From Theobroma cacao (lineage: Eukaryota > Streptophyta > Magnoliopsida > Malvales > Malvaceae), in contig NC_030852.1 in assembly GCF_000208745.1 (NCBI RefSeq), positions 14,290,705 to 14,354,704 on the forward strand: 64,000 nt of DNA. Direction: 5' to 3'. The translations under genes were made by a program, and so were the position numbers. Below the pieces are notes generated by a model. It did no database searches, was not told the origin of the DNA, and saw only the letters and a program-made list of their open reading frames with translations. Below, in pieces: positions 12,831-23,045 of this stretch; the stretch's first letter is position 1, and each line of letters begins with the position of its first letter.

Positions 12831-13209
12831 CAGTGTTGTAATTTTTTATGAAATGGGAGTATATGGTCAATTTAAGTGCGGGTAGATAAATATTTTAAAT
12901 ATTCTGGGGACACCGTGTTGGAGTTAAAACTTTATATTTTGTTTGTACATGTGTAAAAGAAGATAATGGAAAGAAATTGGAATTAAAAGATTGTGGGAGA
13001 ATACAATTAAAAACGGTGAAAACATTGGAGGGCAAAATGGTCAAAGCTTCCAAAGGAAGCTTTGACTCTTCATCCTTATCCTTGGCTTATCCTTATCTCT
13101 TCAAGATGGCATTTTTTCTTCTCCATCTCCTTCCTCCCACACCATTTCCATACTTCCACCCCATTTTCACTTAACTCCCATAAAATTGAAGAGAAAAATA
13201 GAGAGAATT

Positions 13210-13355
13210 AGCTAAGAAAAGAAAGGAGAGAAAGGTGGAAGGCTTGGGTAGTAAGTGATTCAAGAGTAATTGAAGAAATATNAGCTAAAGAAAAGAAAGG
13301 AGAGAAAGGTGGAAGGCTTGGGTAGTAAGTGATTCAAGAGTAATTGAAGAAATAT
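13210..13355. other. Suspected assembly duplication around one N
   Basis: The 72 bases at 13210-13281 are repeated at 13283-13355, identical apart from one extra A, and separated by a single N at 13282. Such a join suggests two contig ends with unmerged overlap rather than a biological repeat. Confidence 0.75.
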
Positions 13356-14602
13356 CAAGTGGGTCTCAAGATTCAAGAAACATAAGGTAAAGGTTTTTGT
13401 GTTTTAAGCTCATGGTTGGTTAAATCTTTGGAAAAATGATGTGTGAATCATTTTGTGGCAGCTATGGTGACCATGGGTGTGAGGAAATTATGAATTTTGT
13501 TGGGTGAAATCCAAGCTAAAACCAAGTGGTATGCTTAATGCTACAATTTGAAGCTTATGATTGGTTTAATATTGTGAGAATGATTGTAGGCATATGTAGT
13601 GTTATTGTGATGTCATGGGTATAGTTGGAAAGGCAATTATATTAATTGGAAGTTTGGTGTGTAGCTATGTGTTATTAAGAAAGGTTTAAAAGGTTATGGA
13701 TGTTAATGTGCGTGAATGAATATTAATGTTATGCTTGGTGGCAACATGTAAATGAGGATGGTGGTACATGTAGACTTAGAAAATGTTTTATGGAAGTAAA
13801 TTTATAGTTGTTGCCATATGCAAGGTAATTATTGTGGAAATGATGGATAAACTTGATAAATATCCTTAGATAGGATTTATATATGTGCTAGAGTCATAAA
13901 TAAGTTACCGGTATCTATAATCTAAAGAATTACACCAGTAAAGGAGAAAGGCCACTTTGGTAAAGAATGTGTCAAGATATAAGTTAGTTGAATAAGGATT
14001 CATGATTGAAGGCAAAAGGGAAGCAGAAATGAGGTACACTAAAGATATTGAATTTGGATTGTTGCTAGGAAGTACAAAAGTAAACGTAGTGTACTGTGGT
14101 ACCGTACTGGAGGAAATAACGAATGACTGACAAGTAGCAATAGCTAGATACACCTCCGAACTAATAGCAATGTAACATCCCGCTATCGTAAGGTGAGTGA
14201 ACTTGTATTAAAATGTTTTGGAATAAATGATTATATGCTTGATTGAACCACTTGAATTATTTTACTGGTTTTTCTTAAAATTTGCATGGGAACAAGCCCT
14301 TGATGAAACGTTATATGTTATGAATGTGTAATATGATGAATCCTTGTGCTCCCATATTATGTTGATATATATATGTTGTGTATTGATAGTTAATATTGTG
14401 TGATAATTATAATTGCTCATGTGCGCGATGTGGGGGTTACAAATGCCGGTGATGACGGGGTGAGGGAATGTGGATGATGAGATTGCCTATGTGTGCGATG
14501 AGGGGGGAGCACATGACGGCATTAGTTGTGCACAATGTAGGGGTGCACACGATGATGATGATATATGCCATGTGCGCGATGTGGGGGGAGCACAAGTGTC
14601 AC

Positions 14603-15276
14603 TTGAGCTTTAAATTGATCATATTTTTCTTGAATGTTTTGAGCCTTAAAGTTGATATGCATGGAATGCTTAATGATAAGGGAAGTCTTTACTAGTGCTT
14701 TACCAATTGATATAATGAGCTTTAAAATGATTTCATCTCTCATAATTGATATTGTTCTTTTACAAAAAGGTAGATTTTACCTATATCTACCAATTGGTAT
14801 ATTAAGCTTTAACACTTGGTATTGGAGTTGAAATATGGCTTATGTGTTTATTGAACATCTTTATGATTATCCTTCTTGAACTCCATAATTGTTATGTGCA
14901 CATTTTGCTTATAGATATATATACATGTAGCTTTCTCATTGATAATTCTCTTGATGAATTGATACTTGAATGTGCTTAATGGGTATATTTCTTAATGACT
15001 TGGTTGAGGATATTAAGTGCATATATATGATGACTTGGAGATTTTATGGTTACATATTCATTGTCTTAACGCTTATATTCTTGATGGATTTTGCTAACCA
15101 TTGTTTCTTGAGCTTAACTGTTTAATGCTCACTCTTCTTAACCTTTTTGATATAACAAAAAGGGGGAGAAGGTTTATGAGCAAATTTAATTTTATGCATA
15201 TGTTTAGAGGGAGATTTTAAAATCATTTCAAATGCAAATTATGCTCATAGTTTTGTCATATCAAAAAGGGGGAGAT
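14603..15276 (+). repeat. Sirevirus-like copia 3' internal debris (H)
   Basis: Non-coding AT-rich sequence ends with two polypurine tracts, AAAAAGGGGGAGAA at 15157-15170 and AAAAAGGGGGAGAT at 15263-15276. The second is followed at once by an LTR start TGTTAGC. Repeated polypurine tracts of this form upstream of the 3' LTR are known for Sireviruses. No ORF is recognised. Confidence 0.65.
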
Positions 15277-15791
15277 TGTTAGCTTTAAAATTATTATAGT
15301 TTTGATTATGACAAAATGATCAAATTTGCTTGAACATTATTTCAGTAATCTTTGACAAATTCTTGAAATGATTTAACTCCCATACATTTGTTCTTACATA
15401 GACACAAGCTTGACTCTTGAAGTTATTGAACTATATCTATAAGCTTGTATGACTTAGGTGTATGAGTGCTTATGATTCTCATTCATTAAAGTTTAATTTA
15501 AAGATTAAAGGAAAATCTTGATGCACTCATTAATGGGGAGTTTTGAATATCTTATTTAATGATGAAAAAGAAAAAAAAAAGAGAAAGAAGACTAAGTTAA
15601 ATAGAGTTAAATAGGTCTTCATGTTTAAGTTATGTGTGTGATGCTCAATTTTGGTTTTGTTGAATATTATGTAAAGAGAATTAAATGCATTGACTAAGGG
15701 GAGCAAATCATTACACACACAGATTTGAAGCATTCATATTGAACATAGACATTGCACTCTTAAACTATGAGTGTTTTTTCATCATCAAAAA
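15277..15791 (+). repeat. Partial LTR of element H
   Basis: It starts TGTTAGCTTTAAAATT directly after the polypurine tract and is cut at 15791 by LTR F, which duplicated AAAAA. A 14-19 bp remainder may lie at 21326-21344. It differs from the Sirevirus LTR at 39983, so it belongs to another subfamily. Confidence 0.6.
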
Positions 15792-17839
15792 AGTCAAGCC
15801 CGACTTTATAAAATATTAGCCATGTCATTCATGTGATTGATAGAATGCTTGCATACTTGGAAAGCCCTGAAAAATCGTCAAAAGTTAGTAGTGTACCTAG
15901 TGGTGCGACTAAGTTGAATTAAGCCTCGAACTAGTCCAAATAGAGATTTTAAGATGAAATTGAGAATTTTAAAACCCCAGAATGACTTAAAATGGTGATT
16001 CGGAGTTCGAGGACCGATTTGGAGTCAAATTGGAATTTTCATGACCTAGGGGTAAAATGGTCATTTTGCTACCTGAGGTTAAGATGTGAGTGTCGGATGA
16101 AATTTTTTACTAAGATTGATCATTTGGAGTATAATTTGAGTTTAAGAAATGAAGAATTTTAATTTTGGTGTTTTTCTGAGGATAAAGGCAAAATAGTCAT
16201 TTTGCCACCCCAAGGGCAAAATGGTAATTTTACACACCAAACACTTGTCCAGCACATGAATTTCACCCATTATTATTATGGATAATTGAAGGATTTTATG
16301 TGGTAGAGAAAGAAAGCTTAATAGTTAAGAATTTTAAAATGGACCAATGGTAATGTGACAAGTGTCAAGCTTTTATTTCTTTATTATTTTCCTTATAAAT
16401 TAGCACAAAATCAGCCCATTTCTCTTCATAATGGCTGGCCAAAGCAAGAATAAAGGAAGAAAAGGAAGAACAAAACCCTAGGTTGAAAAATTCAAGGGAA
16501 AAGTGTGGAAATTCAAGAAAATAAGTGAAAAAAAGTAAGATTTTTCAATTTAAGCTTGAGATCTCTCTTTCTTAAGCATTTTTTCTTATTTTCCATGGTT
16601 GAATCACATGAAAGCATGATGAATCCCTTGCTGGCCAAACACTTAGAGGGAAGTTTTGATGTTTGATTTGGTTAGATTTCAATGTATTTTAGTGTTTTTA
16701 GATAGTTAGTGATGTGTAGCATGAAAAGCCAACAAGAAAAATTCACTTCCTCCCATTACCCATCATTGGTCGAATTTTCCATGTAAAGTGTGGATGGTGG
16801 ATTTGATTTTATTTCAAGTGAATTGGTTAGGAAATGATGAATTACGGTGAGAAAATCAAATAGGAAAAATCATAGTGTTGATGCACCTACCATGGCCAAA
16901 ATTCCCAAGAGAAAATGTAAAGATGATTTTGCTAAATTTTATGCTATTTGACTTGTGTTTGATGGTTTGGAGAATTGGAAGAAAAATGGAGTTAATTGGA
17001 GTTGAATTGGGCATATTGGCCAATTAATTGAGTGATAGATCAAATTAGGCCAATACCGTTTTATTTAGGTACACAATTGAATTTGTGTAGAACACCGTGT
17101 TTAGACGATAATCCGAACAATTTGCATTCCATTTCATGCATCCATATAGTTTTATAACGGTTTAGAACAAATGTGGTAAATTGCTTGATTATGCATTATG
17201 TCTATGTCACGACCCAAATTCCAGGCCATGACCGGCGCATGGGCCCTATGGACATAGTCCACTAAGCCCAAGCAAGCCTATTAATTTGACGTGTTCATTA
17301 TTCCATCATAAACTGCTAAGTCATATTTCATAACTTAGAATCAAAATATTATTAAACATTGCCACCTCATACTGGCATACCAAACAAGTGCATATACATT
17401 ATCTACAACATGTATCTTAATAATTACATTAAGTTCGTCTATACACAACAAAAGAATACTCGACATCCAACGGAGGGACTCTAACGAATGTACAGCTATT
17501 GAATGTCGAGACACCTATCAAAAGATGGATACAAGTCTACGAGGACACCTCGTCCTAGTTACCAGCTGCCTGGTGATCTGAAAACATGAAGTTGAAAACG
17601 GTGAGTATAAACCCAATGAGTGAAGAAGAAAGGGAACAAGCATACCATAAGGAATGTTTAACGAAATCATGATGCATTCTTTCAAAATAATGCAATTTGT
17701 TTTTTATCTTATTAAACCCCTCATGTAAACCCCAAATGAGAAAAATCACTTATTGGAAAAAGTCCATGCTCAACAAAGGATTTGGAAAGTGAAAACTTTA
17801 ATAGCATTCATGCGAATCAAGCCAATAAACGACGGGTCC

Positions 17840-18270
17840 TCATTGCAGCGGAAAGACATTATCACTACAGCTATGCTACAGCGAGAATTAATTTTTGCTG
17901 CAGCGACACTTAATTTAAATTATCAACTAACTTAGGGTTTCTTGACTAGCTGAGGGTTTCTCACCAAACCTCCTCATATTAAGCTTAATTCACTTATTCC
18001 TTAATGTTGGAAATCCATGCTCAAATATGGTAGCAAAGAAGTGGAAAATAGGGCAACAATTGATCAAAATGAGGTGAAAAACAGAAAGTTTTTCGCTGTA
18101 GCGAGATTTTGGTCATAAAACAGAAAGTTTCTCACTGCAACGAGAATGAATCTCGCTGCAGCGAGAAGCTACTGTACCTTCCTCGCTACAGCAAAAATGG
18201 ATTCTCACTGCAGTGAGTTTCTTGCCAGCCTATCCTTTCAAAACCTGAGAGTTTCTCACTGCAGCGAGAA
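17840..18270. repeat. CTGCAG palindrome cluster in A4
   Basis: Sites are centred at 17845.5, 17867.5, 17878.5, 17900.5, 18098.5, 18137.5, 18158.5, 18188.5, 18210.5 and 18261.5. Neighbour spacings include 22, 11, 22, 21 and 22 bp. Two pairs of sites are exactly 73 bp apart (18137.5 to 18210.5, and 18188.5 to 18261.5). Confidence 0.8.
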
Positions 18271-18472
18271 TCAGAACATCAAGAAAAAGGTTTCCTTTTC
18301 CCTTAAAACAAAGCCATCCTGCTCAATAACAAAAGCAACATGTAACACATGTAAACTCCCAAATTTCAACAAATCAAATGCTCACATTTTTGCATTTACA
18401 ACCATATACCATATATGTATATATATAGATATCAATCATCAAATACACCCTCCCATCATCATCATCTCATAT

Positions 18473-18598
18473 GCAATGGCTTATGCGCACTCCCACTCGC
18501 ACATAGCCGGGTCAGCAATGGCTTATGTGCACTCCTACTCGCACATAGCCGAGTTAGTAACGGCTTATGTGCATTCCTACTCGCACATAGTCGGGTCC
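18473..18598. repeat. 3 x 42-bp minisatellite
   Basis: Three tandem copies of a unit beginning GCAATGGCTTATG and containing CACTCCYACTCGCACATAG. The same position in other family-A LTRs holds different but related GTGCAC-rich units. Confidence 0.85.
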
Positions 18599-21344
18599 AC
18601 ATCAACATACAAATAAGCACCCAATGCATATCATGCATATTATCATATTTTGACAACACATAATCCATTGTATAGCACATTTTCACAATATAACATTACT
18701 TCATCAAAGGCTTGTTCCCAAGGTACATTTACAAAGACAAGTTGGACAAAATCATTCATTTTCCCCAAAACAAGTTTGAAACGCAAGTCCACTCACCGGT
18801 ATATTGTTGAGCCTTTCACTGACTCTGATTTCCCCTAATTATCCAAATGGGATGATGGGGCTTCCTTGGAACCTACCATCACATTAACATCACCATTATG
18901 TTAATTCACATACTATAAACCCTAAAAGCTATCTCTTAACTAGCTTTCAATTGTCACTTTAAATGGCTATCTATGTTCTCTATCTTAATCACTATAAAAT
19001 GAATGAACATACTCAACAATCAAATAGCTCATAATCCCAATTACTAGCCATTATTCACAGCTAAAAATCGAGCTTAGTTCATCACTTACCCTAGGGCTCT
19101 TTTGTAGTAAAATTCTCTTCCAATTGCTTTCAAATCAATAGGGTAATTTTCTCTTTCTCTCTCTAAAATGCCCAACTAGTGAGAGAAAGTATGGAAATAA
19201 GATTTATCAAGGGTTTTGAAGTGAGAGAGTGAAAGAATACAAGGGTTCTAGTCAAAAGGGCTCAAAGGTATGAAAACTAGAGCTAGAGAGAGAAAATTAT
19301 GCAAGCTACATATCAAGCTTCCATAGAGGTTGGAAGCAACGTGAGATGGAAGAAGAAGAAGAAGACAAGCTATTGGAAAATGGGAGAAGAAGCTGCTGGA
19401 AGAAAGATATTTATAGCCAATCTTATCCATTCCCTTAAAATTACCAAATTACCCCTCCAAAATTTAGCTTATTCTCCTCTAATTTTTTATGTAATTTTTT
19501 TGCTCTTTTGACATTGGGACAAGGTCCATAATGGTCTAGACATGCTCAGGTTTATGAAAACTTAAAATTTTAACTTGAGGTGAAAAATGACCATTTTGCC
19601 CCTATCGTGAAAATCATCAAAATTTTGGTTTCCTTTCCATTTTACCCCTAATTTCACCATCCATTTATGCCTTAGGCCTACTTAGGCCATAATATTGTTT
19701 AAAAATCTTAATTTTATGGGTTTGGTAAGGAAATGATGAAATTACCCTTGATCAGGGATATCGCGTATACTTCCCTTTACGAGTCTATAAAGGTCAAGGT
19801 CTAATAGTCTAGGTGGTGAATCCTCCGATAAGGGTAAAGAAATTATACTCGAGGATCGATAGTCGGAGTACTCTAAAAATTCGACTCCCAAAATAGTGAG
19901 TAACCTTATCATCATTTTAATTATCTAAAGTGGTCTTTTTATTCGATTTTGTGAATGTTATGGAAAATGAGTTTAAATGGTAAATTTTTAGGTTTTATAA
20001 ACAAAATGTGTTTAAATGAAATGATTTTATAAATTGTCTTGAAATTGAATGATGGCTTTGAAAATAGAGTAATTGGAGACCATTTGATGTATTGTGAATT
20101 TATGCTTCTAATTGATTGGCTTATGGCAATATTGGCATGAATGGCTGAATTAGTATTTGTGTTAAAAATGTATAAACTGTTGTTTGCCTTGATAGGCTGG
20201 AAAATGATAAAATTGCCATTTCATGCTGTTGAATTTTTATTGTATGGTGGGTTTAGCTTGCTACAGTGGGCGGGTTCTATGGACCAACCTATTAGAGGGG
20301 CACGTACCTCGGTAGGAGAGGCGCGTAGGGTATCTCCTAAGGTATGGCTATAGTTCACGTCACGCCGAACCACCTCGTGATGATGAACTCCGCTAACGCC
20401 AAGGAACGGCTGTGTTTTTCAAACTAAAAATATGTTTACGTCTATACGAAATTTTTAATAGCCTTGGCGGATTCGATTAGATTCCTTGGCCAAGGTATTC
20501 CCGAGAATGATTTTGGCTAGAGCCAAGCTTTTAAGATACTCATAAGCCATGTTGATTATTTAAATGAAATGAATAGTTATGTTATGAATTACATATTGAG
20601 ATGGAATATTTTAATCGTCTCCATTTACTTGACTTTAGATATTTTGGATGGTGTTTGTTTACTCACTGGGTTTATATAATCTCACCACCCTCCTTTTCAC
20701 CAATTTAAGGCTTAGAATAAGCTGTAGATAGCTGATATCGTCGAAGGCTACAGTTGGCTTTACTTCCTCAAAAATCGTAGGTTCACAACCTTCATTCATT
20801 TATGTCATCTGGGGGCCCACTGTCATTGTAAATTAAATTACATACCTTGACTACCTGTATTACAGTATGTATGAATTTATTTTGCTTTTACGCTACAAAA
20901 ATTTCTTACAGATAACTCTATAAAAATTGTTTTCTAAGAAAATAGAATATTTTATTGAATAATTTTTTATTATATCCAAATAATCATAATTTCATTTTAA
21001 ATGAAGGTTTTAGACGTTTAAACTTATTTTTGATTATGAATTATGTGTTTTGTACTCGCATACTACATTTTTAGATAGTTTTGAAATTTTTAGGAAAAAA
21101 TGACCAAAATGCCCCTGTGAGACAGAAATCATTTTTTTTATTGTTTTAAGTTGGAAATAGCTTAAAATCTTTTAGAACATGATATTTGGCAATGGTTACT
21201 CATAAGGGAAATGAAAAACTGATATTAAAACCTTGCGAGGTTCTAGCTAGCATTCTGAGTAATGAGTGTCTATCAGGACACCACGGCAGTTATCATGGGC
21301 TCGAGGGGAGTACCGGGTCATGACAAAAAATAAGAGATAGAAAA

Positions 21345-22654
21345 TGTTGACTCTATATATTTTTGATGATAGCAAAATATTCCTTTTCATAGATGTCTAA
21401 TTATATTGTTTAAGTGTGCAAGACAAAAATTATATGCCAAGAATAAATCAATCATTCAAAGACACATATCAAAAATCATATGAATAAGGAGCCACAATTG
21501 ATCAACAAAACAGAAGCCTCTTAGTTGGATAATGAATGGTATTAGTCAGCTATAATTCAAATTAGAAGTTGGCGAGCTCAAGAGGATTGAGAGACAAAGA
21601 AGACTTAGTTGACCAAGAAGTAAGTTAGTCGACTAAAAGCCTACTGCCAGAAATTTAGACTTCAAGACAGAAATAACTTAATCGACTAAGAAGTAAATTA
21701 GTCGACTAAGAGCTCACTGCCAAAAACTAGATTTAGAAGACAGAGACAATTTAGTCGACTAAGAGCACAATTAGTCGACTAAGATCATTTTGTCAAAAAA
21801 TTTGAATTGAATACTAGAAGATAAAATAACAGCTAGTTTCTATCTCCAACGGCCAGAATTGATTTTGTAAGTATTTAAAGCCTCTCCAACAGTTAAAAAG
21901 AATAGAGAGAAGCCATCCATAGTGATTTTGAGCTTAAAAAACCAAAAACCTTCTCTTTACACTTGTATTTCACTCCCATCCTTTGAAAAAGTGTTTGAGC
22001 TTAGCTTTGTACATCTTAGATCAACTAGGTGATCAATTGTACTTCATCTTTTCTTCATTTCTTGATTACTTAGAGTGTGAAAGGCACTCTAAGGGATTTA
22101 TTCAAGCTTGGATTGCTTGATTGAGTGTATAGGTTCTAACTTAGCATTGAAAAGTTAGTTGTTGGGTTTTGGTTCATCCCGTGAAAACCCATTATTGTAG
22201 ATTGTGGTTGAGCCTTTGAAAAACCACTTTAGGTTTTAGTTGAGCCCATGAAAAACCATTGTGAAAGGTTGTGGTTGAGCCTTTGAAAAATCACTTTGGG
22301 TTTTGGTTGATCCCGATAAAAACCATTGTGAAAGGTTTTGGCTAAGCCTGGTAAAAGCCATTGTAAAGCTTGGTGAAAGCTTGTGAATTTCATCGTTCTT
22401 AGTGGATTGATTGGAAAATCCTTTGTTGAACAATCAAAGTAGTGGATGTAGGTCTTTGACCGAACCACTATAAATCGTTGAGTGTTGTCTCCTCTGTTTT
22501 ATTTTTCATTTTCATTCTTTCTAAACTCGTTTCTTCATCTTGCATCAAATTTCCCATCATTGATCTTCAATTTGCTCCTAGTTCGAAATCAAGTTTAGTA
22601 AGAGCTAAAAAGTGCTATTCACCCCCCCTCTAACACATTTATTTAGGACCAACA
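21345..22654 (+). repeat. Sirevirus-type solo LTR (I)
   Basis: It begins TGTTGACTCTATATATTTTT and ends TTAGGACCAACA, 1310 bp. It is homologous along its length to the Sirevirus 5' LTR at 39983-41061, including the GTGCAAGACAAAAATTATATGC block, CTCTCCAACAG, TAGATCAAC..GGTGATC, and the C-run before the end. A TATA-like GTATTTAAAG is near 21871. Flanking 5-mers (GAAAA and GCGAG) do not match, so the site was probably altered by a deletion. Confidence 0.85.
21597..21815. repeat. 3 x 73-bp repeat with paired TTAGTCGACTAA palindromes
   Basis: Three 73-bp units, each holding two palindromes. Centres are 21610.5/21630.5, 21683.5/21703.5 and 21756.5/21776.5: always 20 bp within a pair and 53 bp between pairs. 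They lie about 100 bp upstream of the TATA-like box. Confidence 0.9.
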
Positions 22655-22929
22655 GCGAGAAGCAGAACCGTGGCTAACCTCACAAAGCTGAGAGTTTTCG
22701 GCTGATCCTCGCTGCAGCGAGAATTAGAACAACCAAGGAAGAGTTTCTTTTTATAACAAAAAGTGGCCATTTGCTGCAATACAATTCAATTTGAAAATAC
22801 TTAGCAAAATTTCAAGGCTCAACATGCAAGATTCCACATACATTACAACCACATACTATATTCATAACTTTCTCTTGCACATGCATATATGCATATATAA
22901 ACTCGAATACCACCACCTCACTCAGCCAG

Positions 22930-23045
22930 TGTGCACTCCCTACCAGCACAAGGCAATATCATCATGTGCACTCCCTACGAGCACATTTCTATATCATTGT
23001 GTGCACTCCCTACGAGCACACTTCAATATCATCACACGCACTCTG
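22930..23045. repeat. GTGCACTCCCTACGAGCAC minisatellite in A3
   Basis: Three to four tandem units of about 35 bp with the inverted ends GTGC and GCAC. Confidence 0.75.

Larger units (their letters stand above)
17205..19806 (-). repeat. Family-A solo LTR copy A4 in LTR F
   Basis: 2602 bp, starting TGTCACGACC and flanked by a perfect duplication GTCTA (17200-17204 and 19807-19811). On its own strand it would start TATTAGACC, so the TG terminus has changed to TA, and it lacks about 250 bp present at the start of other family-A copies. It has the palindrome cluster at 17840-18270 and a 3 x 42-bp minisatellite at 18473-18598. No genuine coding region. Confidence 0.85.
15792..21325 (+). repeat. 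Family-F solo LTR, split by A4
   Basis: Own sequence is 15792-17204 and 19812-21325 (about 2927 bp). It ends GGGTCATGACA and starts AGTCAAGCCCGAC, where sister copy G starts TGTAAAGCCCGAC, so the first T is mutated. The flanks are AAAAA on both sides (15787-15791 and 21326-21330). Homology to G (45647-51270) is colinear over both parts, including GAAAGCCCTGAAAAATCG near 15859, ATTACTCTATTTTC-type sequence near 20060, and CCTTGGCGG near 20463. A TATA-like CCTTATAAATTAGC lies near 16391. Confidence 0.85.

Noticed and set aside
14597..14602. TGTCAC as a firm left end of A3
   Set aside because: Only six bases agree and the duplication is 4/5; kept as tentative only.
18146..18616. 156-codon open frame with repeated AYxHSxSHI segments
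   Set aside because: It covers palindromes and the 42-bp minisatellite of LTR A4; the repeats are DNA repeats translated. No homology or gene context.
21597..21815. CRISPR-like look of regularly spaced palindromes
   Set aside because: Plant nuclear LTR context, no spacer diversity and no cas genes; the units are whole 73-bp tandem repeats.
21340..22659. Target duplication for solo LTR I
   Set aside because: GAAAA and GCGAG do not match, so no duplication is claimed despite clear LTR ends.
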